From assembly GCA_016783665.1 (NCBI GenBank), contig JADHWC010000024.1, positions 1-32,373 of the forward strand: 32,373 nucleotides of DNA, written 5' to 3'. The stretch is from Fidelibacterota bacterium (GTDB taxonomy: Bacteria > Fidelibacterota > UBA2242). Positions 1-7,600 of the stretch are shown here, in pieces (position 1 is the first letter of the stretch; each line of letters starts with the position of its first letter). Both the position numbers and the translations under genes were made by a program. Below the pieces are notes generated by a model. It made no database searches. It saw only the letters and a list, made by a program, of their open reading frames with translations, and was not told the origin of the DNA.

Positions 1-47
1 TTTTTTGTCTGTCTAGAGTGACATCTGGGACATGTTTTCTTAACCAT
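1..47 (-). CDS. N-terminal fragment of IS1-family-like transposase (InsA-type zinc ribbon)
   Basis: Fifteen codons are visible from an ATG at 47-45 to the window edge, reading MVKKTCPRCHSRQTK. The CPRC pair at residues 6-9 is the first half of a zinc ribbon. Short N-terminal ribbons of this type are characteristic of IS1-family InsA-like proteins. No further residues are available, so the family assignment is tentative. The frame lies immediately 3' of the truncated endonuclease-like gene on the same strand, which fits an insertion into that gene. Confidence 0.4.
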   Translation of the reverse strand, partial: MVKKTCPRCHSRQTK

Positions 48-136
48 TTTTATCTTAATATATAAAAATTCTCTGTAATTCGCTGAGTATTAATCGATTA
101 CCGCTATTTCAGCCACCATTATTTGTCTATTATACC
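1..136 (-). mobile_element. Partial IS1-like insertion sequence, cut by window edge
   Basis: The left edge appears to be one end of an insertion sequence. On the minus strand, sequence similarity to the interrupted endonuclease-like gene stops just after the residues DILSIIR, at about position 136. A short non-coding stretch follows, and then a transposase-like start codon at 47. The putative element end reads GGTATAATAGACAAATAATG on the minus strand; a GG start is common in IS1-type ends. The second inverted repeat lies outside the window, so neither the family nor the exact boundary can be confirmed here. The call rests on the abrupt loss of homology plus the zinc-ribbon start of the reading frame. 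Confidence 0.45.
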
Positions 137-896
137 TAATAATTGATAATATATCTTCATATTCTTGATTTGCTAAAATTGGCTCAGGTTTATATGTATT
201 TCCTGATACCTCAGGGCGTTTTATTAAGGGTTTTTTTATAATAGATGGAACTGTATATGTTTGAGGAGCATTATCTCTTTTTTTAATTGGTAAACCGATA
301 TCCGATAACAATCCTTTATCAGCAATTAATTTCTTCTTTCGTATATCAATTATTTGGTTTATAGAACTTTCGAGTGAGTCATTATGACTTTTAATATCAC
401 TTTCAACCCAAGATAAATATCGTTCTATTAATCCAACTTCTCTATTATAAATTCCTTTGATTTCTTCTGCATTGTGATTTATTTGTCGAACAGCGATAAT
501 TATTTCATTACCTCTAATAATTCCTTGTGGTCTGTTTGAAGTAAATGATGATGGTTGAAAATCAAACAAAATAAAATTTCCACTAAAAGGAACAGCAATT
601 GAAATTTCTGTGCCTTTAATATAAAATGGTTTTGTTCTATCTCGAATATCACGCATTCTATCATGTCTCACATCAATATCTACTTCCCTTTGGTTATCAA
701 TATATATTTCATTTCTATCAATTTTAGGACAATCCAAATAATATTTTGAAATCAAATGTTGAGTTAAATCATAAACACTAATATTAAGTAAATAATCACT
801 ATTTAGACTAAATATTTCTTCTTTAAGATTATCTTTTAATTGCCTGAGATAATTATACAATTCACCCTTTTTATAGAACAAATAGTTATTAGGCAT
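90..896 (-). CDS. 3'-truncated restriction-endonuclease-like protein (N-terminal part only)
   Basis: This 268-residue protein has no catalytic motif of its own. From memory of the family, its middle and end (IRKKKLIADKGLLSDIGLPI, then KPEPILANQEYEDILSII) resemble the N-terminal two thirds of roughly 400-residue proteins. In those proteins the stretch is followed by a C-terminal nuclease-like domain with GETFN, GKTDIL and AECKFW motifs. Here homology ends at DILSIIR, and the last 15 residues are probably read from insertion-sequence DNA. It is therefore likely an inactive remnant, although the frame is open. The start ATG at 896 lies 22 bases downstream of an attC-type core site (GTTAGAC on the minus strand, 924-918), so it is the last gene of the cassette array. 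The upstream purines AGAGG could serve as ribosome binding site. The assignment is inference; no search was run. Confidence 0.55.
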   Translation of the reverse strand: MPNNYLFYKKGELYNYLRQLKDNLKEEIFSLNSDYLLNISVYDLTQHLISKYYLDCPKIDRNEIYIDNQREVDIDVRHDRMRDIRDRTKPFYIKGTEISIAVPFSGNFILFDFQPSSFTSNRPQGIIRGNEIIIAVRQINHNAEEIKGIYNREVGLIERYLSWVESDIKSHNDSLESSINQIIDIRKKKLIADKGLLSDIGLPIKKRDNAPQTYTVPSIIKKPLIKRPEVSGNTYKPEPILANQEYEDILSIIRYNRQIMVAEIAVID

Positions 897-917
897 ACTG
901 TATTACCTCTTTTTAAT

Positions 918-1064
918 GTCTAACGGGCAAGCCTGAGATACGAGGTGATTCTAAGCGATAGTCTTTCAACTTTAAAATTCCTTTTGAAATTCCGAAAATC
1001 TCAAAATCATCGAACAGCTCACCGAGTTATCTCCAGCCAATGGATATGTGAAAATCTATTAGAA
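918..1064 (-). repeat. attC-like recombination site after the cyclase cassette
   Basis: Read on the minus strand, a core GTTAGAC (924-918) matches GTTRRRY and sits 22 bases before the next gene. Inside it, arms at 1038-1019 and 948-931 can pair imperfectly (GAGATA with TATCTC, GGTGA with TCACC). One extra A is left unpaired on the arm nearer the cyclase gene, as in attC sites. An R''-like TTCTAAT (1064-1058) lies directly after the cyclase stop codon. It matches the consensus RYYYAAC poorly, so this is the most degenerate of the three sites. Confidence 0.55.
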
Positions 1065-1805
1065 TTATGAAACATCATTGTATTTTTCATATATTGCTTC
1101 AATAACTTTTTTTGTATTATCGACATATCTTCTTGGATTTCCTGATGTCATTGTTTTAAATGAATTGATCTTATCTAATAAATACTCTTTCTCTATATTA
1201 TTTTTTTCCAAATCAATGTATCGAAACCAGTCTAGGTTTAAATGAAATATAGAACCATATTTATTAAAAGGTGTTAAAACATCATAATAATCATAAATAT
1301 TACCCATATCTGGATTGTCTTTTATATAATTATCAATTGAATTGTGTGCTACTATTCCAAAATATGAAAGATCCTCTTCAAGGAGATATGAATCAATAAT
1401 TGGTTGACCAAAATATATTTGATTCGATTTATTAATACTAATATTTCCAAATGCTATTGCTCCTTTTAAAGGAATCGTCTTCTTTATAGTTTGTGCAAAT
1501 AACCATCCAGCAGAACTAGTAATTAATTTAAAACTATCTATAGTGCTATCTTTTGAAAAAAGTATGATAGAATCAGAAAAACTAACAGTATATAATCCCG
1601 AATTACCAAAAAGCTCTGGAAATTTCTTACTCTCTGGCATATGATCAATTATTTTTCGATATTCAGAAATTCCAGTAAGTAATTTATAGATATCTTCATG
1701 AGTACTACGCATAACTAAATCTTTAAATCCTAAAATGTCTAAAAAAACAACAAATCTTTTATCAGTGGGAATCCAATTTTGACTTGTACTTTTTGAAGAT
1801 TTCAT
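1065..1805 (-). CDS. Pycsar-like nucleotide cyclase (class III cyclase-fold protein)
   Basis: This 246-residue soluble protein shows the pattern of the class III nucleotide cyclase fold used by phage-defence PycC proteins. FVVFLDILGF carries a first metal-binding aspartate at D23, VSFSDSIILF carries a second at D78, and IPLKGAIAFG (111-120) is followed by a GQPIIDSYLLEE stretch (133-144). In Pycsar systems such enzymes make cCMP or cUMP on infection and activate a membrane or TIR effector. The substrate cannot be read from the sequence. The gene is a cassette: a core site GTTAGGT (1847-1841) lies 35 bases upstream and an R''-like site follows the stop. The next gene upstream on the same strand encodes a TIR protein, a plausible effector. 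A catalytically altered homologue with another role is possible. Confidence 0.7.
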   Translation of the reverse strand: MKSSKSTSQNWIPTDKRFVVFLDILGFKDLVMRSTHEDIYKLLTGISEYRKIIDHMPESKKFPELFGNSGLYTVSFSDSIILFSKDSTIDSFKLITSSAGWLFAQTIKKTIPLKGAIAFGNISINKSNQIYFGQPIIDSYLLEEDLSYFGIVAHNSIDNYIKDNPDMGNIYDYYDVLTPFNKYGSIFHLNLDWFRYIDLEKNNIEKEYLLDKINSFKTMTSGNPRRYVDNTKKVIEAIYEKYNDVS

Positions 1806-1840
1806 ATTTTCTCCATAATTACTCTAATTATTATATTAAC

Positions 1841-2333
1841 ACCTAACGGTGGCTGCATGAAGTACGCTTGTCGGAGTGCTTATTTTTCGCCTTTCGATTC
1901 ATGGTTAGAAAATCCTCAAAATCCTTGTTTGTCGAGCAGCTTACAGCGTTACTTCCATGCGATTGTTGAACTAAGCCCGGCAGCTGCCGGGCAGCCCGCC
2001 GGTAAAACAACAGGATAATTCTCTCCTTCAATATTCCTATCAGTCTTTCCATCTTATTTTAATCTACTGATTTTCAGTGGAAATTACACAAAAAAAGAAA
2101 GGACAGACATGACATCACTACGAAAACGGTTTGTCCCCGCCTACGTCAGGCAGGCCCGCCTGAATGACACTGTCGGGCAGGCAACCCCTGACGCTGCGCG
2201 ATCAGGTACAAAGACTTGTTGAACTAAGCCGCAAGCGACATATCGCTGAAATCAGGGCTTCTTGAATCCTGGATTGATTACGACTTTCATATATTTTTAT
2301 CGGTATTGTCGTATCAATCCTTATTTGTTAGAA
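1841..2333 (-). repeat. attC-like site after the TIR cassette, interrupted by inserted DNA
   Basis: On the minus strand the site starts with R'' TTCTAAC (2333-2327), which overlaps the TIR stop codon, and ends with R' GTTAGGT (1847-1841) before the cyclase gene. Arms at 1959-1946 (CATGGAAGTAACGC) and 1867-1856 (GCGTACTTCATG) pair perfectly except for an extra G and an extra A on the R''-side arm. That is the extrahelical-base pattern expected of attC. The segment between 1961 and about 2326 is far longer than in the neighbouring sites and includes the 213-bp repeat, so the site appears split by an insertion. Confidence 0.65.
1969..2181. repeat. 213-bp dispersed repeat, copy 1
   Basis: This segment matches 12473-12685 over the same 213 bases with no gaps; by hand I count about 18 differences, roughly 92% identity. 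It opens with AACTAAGCCC and a perfect 18-base palindrome at 1975-1992, and ends with a GC-rich tract closing in GTCGGGCAGG. A 15-base direct repeat, TTGTTGAACTAAGCC, occurs at 1963-1977 and 2216-2230. Short frames exist on both strands (a 30-residue MERL start on minus and an MTSLRKRF start on plus) and are conserved in the other copy, but I recognise neither. A miniature mobile element or a fragment of a larger one is the likeliest reading. Confidence 0.75.
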
Positions 2334-3278
2334 GTCGTTATTTAATATCCTTTTTAGAGATGGGGAAACACTAATTATTCTAATATGACCGCCCATAGCT
2401 ATAACAATCTTTATATGGTTGTTATTATTTAGAAGTTTAAGGACATGATTTACTAACGGAATTGGTTGATTAACTTCAATTGAAATTTCATTATTATTTT
2501 TCAAATCCATATTTATAATTGCTACTATTATGTCATTTATAATTTCGTCATAATTCGGAATATATGACTTAGCGTACTCATTCATACCATGTATGGTTAT
2601 TTCATATCGATATGGCCCAGGCCCCATATGCCTATATAGTTTAACGAAACCATTTTGTTCTAAAATTAGAATGGAATCTGATAGTTCTTCTTGAGGAATA
2701 CTTATTGGGCTATTTAATCCAAACAGGGTATTTGGTTCTATAATTGAACATTTTTTATCCAAGACACATTCACAGGATACTTTTAGAATCAAGTTATCAA
2801 TTTTATTTAATCCCGGGATATCAAGTATTTTTTCTGTCATATACGATGGTTTTGACCCAAGAGTCGGTTTATCATATTGTCCAAATATTGAGGCTATAAT
2901 TCTATCAAATGATTCTTGATAATTATTAATATCTATAATTTTTTCCCACAATGTTGATTTTAGGCTTTCTGGCACAATACAGTTATCTAAAACAACAGGA
3001 ATTATTTTTGAGCCTTTATTAATTTTTTTTATGATACTTGCATTTAGTTCTTCTTTGACCCATGCTTTATTAACACTGTTAATAGATAATACAATTATTA
3101 CTGCACTAGCTTCTTTTAAACCTTCATCAAAGATTTTTTCGACTAGACTATCACCCGGAAGCATTTCCCAACGGTCAAGCCATACATCAACTCCAGATTC
3201 ACGTAATTTCCTCGCGAAGTCAAGTACAAATCTTTCTTTATCTTCACTTGCATGACTTAAGAATACTTTAGGATTCAT
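2328..3278 (-). CDS. TIR-domain protein with C-terminal winged-helix-like region
   Basis: Residues 1 to about 135 form a TIR domain: KVFLSHASEDK at the start (4-14), WLDRWEMLPGDS (33-44), and WVKEELN (73-79). E77, before the leucine, is the likely catalytic glutamate of NAD-cleaving bacterial TIRs. After a linker, residues of about 155-235 look like a winged helix (ILILEQNGFVKLYRHMGPGP). The last 70 residues are unassigned and end in a predicted alpha/beta segment. Bacterial TIR proteins usually act as abortive-infection effectors triggered by a nucleotide signal or protein partner. The C-terminal part does not show an obvious cyclic-nucleotide-binding domain. The gene is a cassette: core GTTAGAA (3311-3305) lies 26 bases upstream, and its stop codon overlaps the complementary TTCTAAC. 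Its downstream neighbour is a nucleotide cyclase, so a sensor-effector relation is possible. Confidence 0.8.
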   Translation of the reverse strand: MNPKVFLSHASEDKERFVLDFARKLRESGVDVWLDRWEMLPGDSLVEKIFDEGLKEASAVIIVLSINSVNKAWVKEELNASIIKKINKGSKIIPVVLDNCIVPESLKSTLWEKIIDINNYQESFDRIIASIFGQYDKPTLGSKPSYMTEKILDIPGLNKIDNLILKVSCECVLDKKCSIIEPNTLFGLNSPISIPQEELSDSILILEQNGFVKLYRHMGPGPYRYEITIHGMNEYAKSYIPNYDEIINDIIVAIINMDLKNNNEISIEVNQPIPLVNHVLKLLNNNNHIKIVIAMGGHIRIISVSPSLKRILNNDF

Positions 3279-3304
3279 TTAGTTATCCCCATAATATTTT
3301 ACAC

Positions 3305-3439
3305 TTCTAACGAATAAGTGTCACCTACGGCGGAATTGATTTCGCTAACTTTCATACATCTCAAAAACGTATCGCAAACTCGCAAAATCATCAATAAAAA
3401 ACCGCTCCAGCCGCCGTTAGGTGCACACAATGGTTATAC
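3305..3439 (-). repeat. attC-like recombination site after the lipoprotein cassette
   Basis: This is the clearest attC in the window. On the minus strand R'' is GTATAAC (3439-3433) and R' is GTTAGAA (3311-3305). Between them GTGTGCACCTAACGGCGG (3428-3411) pairs with CCGCCGTAGGTGACAC over 16 base pairs. Exactly two bases, a G and an A six positions apart, are left extrahelical on the R''-side arm. Extra bases on that arm set strand choice for integron integrases. The central part between the arms is AT-rich and unpaired, giving a total of 135 bp. Confidence 0.72.
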
Positions 3440-3458
3440 CATTTATTTTCTAAGTTTT

Positions 3459-4265
3459 CTAACAAATGAATAATGTCCAATAAGTGATTACTTCACCACT
3501 TAATATATCTACAAATACATAAAAATCAGGATATATACTTCCCCCAAATATCGGCACTCTCCAACAAACACGCATTTCAAGAGAATCGCCCTGTTCATAA
3601 GGAAGAATTTTTATCGATGTTTCTTCTTTTGCATTATCAATATGTATTGCATCTTCGGTTACAATAAAAGTATCTACTTCGGCGTAGCCATAATATATCA
3701 ACTCTGCACCAATTACTGATTCTTCTGCTTCTTCTGAACTTATCAAATTATTTTCAGGAACAACAATATCACCATAATGGTGTCCATCGACCTGCACTAT
3801 GTTATCAGTAATTAATACCATAATATTTGTTTTTAATACCTCAATAGTATCATGTGCCTGGTTTTGAAATGATACAATCCAATCGTTAAATAGATTAGTT
3901 CCATGTTGGTTTGTAGCTTCGGAAACAATTAACTTGGATGTATCACTTACGTTAGTGAATTGAGAAAATGCAACAACGGCTGATTTTGCCTTCGATACTG
4001 CATAATTCACATCATTAATCGATGATGATCCTCTACTGAGTAATCCAGATGGACCAATAAAACCATATTCATCTAATGTTGCTTTATAATGGGAATTCAA
4101 TAGCGAATCCAATTCTAATTGTAATTCGTTAAGTTCTGATTCCGATAATGGGTATAGAATTATTGGATAATCAATATTTGCATTATCGTGTTCTTCTGAT
4201 GACTCAAATAATTCGCATCTAATAAAAAATAGAAGAAGCAGCATAAATAAATAGACCTTTTTCAT
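3459..4265 (-). CDS. Putative secreted lipoprotein, unknown function
   Basis: The 268-residue product begins with a positively charged, strongly hydrophobic segment (MKKVYLFMLLLLFFIRC) followed by acidic residues. Cysteine 17 could be lipidated, but arginine at position -1 is unusual for a lipobox, so simple secretion is also possible. The C-terminal 50 residues (SLEMRVCWRVPIFGG, then YVFVDILSGEVI) resemble the strand pattern of PepSY/FTP-type domains, in which a VD..SGEV turn is common; this is weak similarity. No catalytic motif is visible. The gene is the first of the cassette array in transcriptional order. A core-like GTTATAC lies 25 bases upstream of its ATG, and the complementary GTATAAC lies just after its stop, as expected of one excisable cassette. 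Confidence 0.5.
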   Translation of the reverse strand: MKKVYLFMLLLLFFIRCELFESSEEHDNANIDYPIILYPLSESELNELQLELDSLLNSHYKATLDEYGFIGPSGLLSRGSSSINDVNYAVSKAKSAVVAFSQFTNVSDTSKLIVSEATNQHGTNLFNDWIVSFQNQAHDTIEVLKTNIMVLITDNIVQVDGHHYGDIVVPENNLISSEEAEESVIGAELIYYGYAEVDTFIVTEDAIHIDNAKEETSIKILPYEQGDSLEMRVCWRVPIFGGSIYPDFYVFVDILSGEVITYWTLFIC

Positions 4266-4290
4266 TTTACACCTCTTATGTTTTAATAAG

Positions 4291-4308
4291 GTATAACATA
4301 TGTTTAAC
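4291..4308 (-). other. Core recombination site at the array's right end
   Basis: On the minus strand GTTATAC (4297-4291) precedes the lipoprotein gene. Its exact reverse complement, GTATAAC, begins the attC after that gene (3439-3433), with an eighth matching base on one side. In an integron cassette the inverse core and the cassette's own first bases pair in the excised circle, so the match supports a cassette from 4297 to 3305. An overlapping candidate, GTTAAAC at 4308-4302, fits the GTTRRRY consensus better but does not match the far end. No integrase gene or recognisable attI follows to the right. Confidence 0.5.
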
Positions 4309-4493
4309 CTTCACATATTCTCAAAAAAAAGTTTTTCTATAGAGAAATAAATTTCTCCATAGACAAAGTTTTACTCTCAAAATACTTCTCATTCATTATG
4401 TGTAATTTAAACCATTTAGTATTCGACTTTCAAGACCTAAAACCTGAGATATGCAGTAAGTTTTATATATAAATTTTGATTGGTATAAATATA

Positions 4494-4615
4494 GGCGAGC
4501 GGTGTTCCAATTAGGTCGGCGCTCCAGTAAACTGGATCAATGCACAATGGCAAGTCCTGACGCCTCGGGACGATCACCTTTACCCGATATTTGGACTCGG
4601 GACTCACCGCTCACC
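4494..4615. ncRNA. Candidate structured RNA or long imperfect hairpin, unidentified
   Basis: This 122-base segment is more GC-rich than its AT-rich surroundings and can fold into a closed three-way structure. The outer stem is GGCGAGCGGTG (4494-4504) with CACCGCTCACC (4605-4615), one mismatch. A second helix is TCCAA (4506-4510) with TTGGA (4591-4595). Two internal hairpins follow: TCCAG-TAAA-CTGGA, and GTCCTGA-CGCC-TCGGGAC with a 7-bp stem. CTCGGGAC occurs twice (4564-4571 and 4596-4603). On the plus strand TATAAAT (4484-4490) lies just upstream as a possible -10 box. It lacks the signature loops of SRP RNA or tmRNA. The strand is unknown. A recombination site or repeat is an alternative. 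Confidence 0.4.
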
Positions 4616-4667
4616 ATAAATTTTCTCAATATTTTTAACGTATTTCGAATATACTATTTTATATGTC

Positions 4668-7600
4668 CTAAAATTTTATTTTATCAATTTCTTTCATAAT
4701 TCTACCTGTTTCCGAAAGAGCAACAATGATTTTCTGATAATGTAAAATATCATCAAAACTCAATTCACGTCCTCGGCGGTCTTTAAGCCATTTCTGAGCA
4801 GGCTGGTATCCGCCAATGTAGAACTCCCATGCAACAAGCGGGATATTATCAAAATACTGTTGGTCGTTTATCCAAATTCTGCCAGTTTGATTTTCCGGAT
4901 CGGTAATATCCCAGTCATTTTTACGGAGTTTTCGTGTAATGACATTATCCCCATCCTGGGGGTAGGTAGTTATGTATTGTTCCACCTTTGGAGATTCCAA
5001 TAGATGTATTTGTCGAATTTCTCCACCAAGTTTTACTAATTGCCAAAAGGTTTCCTGGTTTTTTGGATAAGGTACTCTCGGAAAATCTATTTTTAGAAAT
5101 TCTTTGTATTTTTCTCTATAAGTCGGTGAATGTAAAACAGCATAGATGTAATCCAGAATATCAATTGGGGCAAAGGTATTTTCTGTTTCTTCTTTTTCGC
5201 TTGTGAATTCCAGCTTGATATTTTCTTCTAATTGCTCTACAATTTCCATATTCAGGTTGGGTTTTCTGCCTTGTTCGGCATATAAACCATCGGTTTTGTT
5301 GTCTGGGTAAAGGTAGAGAGGGAAGAAATTACCTGAACCATATCTACCAGCATTACCAGTTAAATTAAATTCCCCAATTAATTTCGAAATAAATATATAT
5401 CTCCAATCACTTGCACATTGTCTTGCAGCAACTAACCCCATATTTTCACCTTTAAGGAAGTGTTGCATAACCTGACCTCTTGGCATACAATGAAAACCTT
5501 TGGATTTCCCTGTGTAATATGTCCATCTATCATCAAACGGACGGTATGAAACTTTGCAAATGTTATCAGTTGAAAGATTTGATTGTTTTAAATCCTCTTG
5601 GGCTAAATGCACTTTCCAATCCCGGACATCTTTACCAAGAGAATATTTTGTTCGCGCTTCTTCTATTTCTAGACTAACGAAATCGTTTATTATTTCAGTT
5701 ACTCTTTCTTTTGTGGCTTGAATTGTAAAATCATCTCTTGCTGTAACAATACCAACTGAATTAACAATAAATAACTCAACTATTGAAAATCCTTTATTAT
5801 ACTGTTTTTGTATTTTAAAATCTTTTTGTACAAAGAAATAATGAGGCTCTACATTTGGCAATTCCACATAAGGAACAGACTTAATATTATTCTCCCAAAG
5901 GAAATTGTATTTTTCTTCACGTTTCCCATAAAGGTCATAATGAAAGACTTTCCCGAGTTCATTAGTTTTCTTTTTACCTGTTTTTACAAATAAGTTAATA
6001 GAGACACCTTGCTGAATATCAAATACATTTACATCAGGTGAACCATCGGGGCAAACTTCTTTCTTTTTACTGTTGCCGTGTAAATCTATAGTATAAATCT
6101 TATCGTATGTTTTTAACAGGTTCCAGCGCATACCTCTAAAAGTAGGATTATCGAGAAAGCCGTGTGGATTAATAAATGCTAAAATGCCCTCTCCGTTTTT
6201 TTCAATAAAATATTGACCATAGCGTAAAAATTTCACATAATCATCATTAATCCATTTAGGATTCCGTTCTTTTAATTTTTCTTTACCACCCGGCTCTTTT
6301 TTATAATCTTGCATCAGATTCATGATCCAATCGCCTTTATTGGAACTTTCTCCACTATACGGCGGATTCCCAATTACACACATAACAGGCGCATCACGCT
6401 TAATATGATTTGCTTCGTTTGCCTCTGTAGAGAGCCAATTGGCAAACAGGGTTCCTGTATCCGGGTGGTGTTCTTCTAATGAGTTAGTAAGGAATATTCT
6501 AAAACGTTGCTCTTTTTTGGGATTGTAGCCTGTTTCCCGGAGCAGTAAATCTAATTTCAGATGAGCCATTGCATAAGAAGCCATCAATAACTCAAATCCA
6601 TTCAAGCGGGGTATTAAATGGTTTTCTACATACTGACTCCAAATCCCCTGCTGTCCTTTAAACTTCTTGTAAATGTGTTTTACTATTTCCGCCAAAAATG
6701 TCCCCGTACCGGCAGCCGGGTCAAGAATCTGAACTTTATGGACTTCCTGTTTGATACGTTTATAAGCTGTCGGAGAGCGCTTATCAGGTGTTTGCGTATC
6801 AATTTCTATTGTGGTTTTGGAAGTGTCTGCTAATCCTTGTGATAATCCAAATTCGGTTTTTAGAATATCGTCAACGGCACGTACAATAAAATTCACCACG
6901 GGTTCGGGTGTGTACCAGACACCCCGGCTCTTTCGCAATTTCGGATTATACTCTGCCAGAAATTTCTCATAGAAGTGAACCATGGGGTCGTTTTGTTGTG
7001 TAGCAGAACCAAAATCTTTCAACAGATCGGCAACATTTGTCGCTCTGAAAATTTCAGCCAGAGCATCAACAATCCATTTAATCCGGTCATCTAAGTCATA
7101 GCCGGCAATATATTGAAATAGTTTCCGTAAAAAGGGGTTTGTTCTCGGTATCAGTTCGGCTGCTTCCTGTCTGGAAAAATCTTCTAAGGTCCTGTCATGC
7201 AACCGGGCGGCAAACATGCCATAAGCAATTGTCTGGGCATATATATCGGCGAATTCATTCGGCTGTATATCATGAATTAAAACATCCTTGAAGGCTTTCA
7301 TCTGCTCTTTAAGCGTACTGTCCGCTTCATTATCTTCATCGCTCAACAAAGCCCGCTCAATTACGGTTTCCAGTAGTCTTGCTTTACCAGCCATCATTTT
7401 AGATAGTATAGATGCAGATTTGATAGTTTGTCCAACATAGGTGCAAAAGTTTATTATGAGATTGGTGAAGGTACCAAAATTTTCTGGTATAGGATGTATT
7501 TTGCCCTTTTCAATTTCTGCAATTTTAATAGACGTTATGAATTTCCCATCGATATATAGCCGGAAATCAAGATAATCAGTAATGATAAGGTTTTGGAGTG

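Noticed and set aside
2328-3278. Naming the TIR protein PycTIR outright
   Set aside because: The C-terminal part shows no cyclic-nucleotide-binding motif I can recognise, and each gene has its own recombination site, so the pairing is only a hypothesis.
4502-4699. 65-codon plus-strand frame across the structured element
   Set aside because: It lacks a ribosome binding site and known motif, and its codons are dictated by the base-paired structure.
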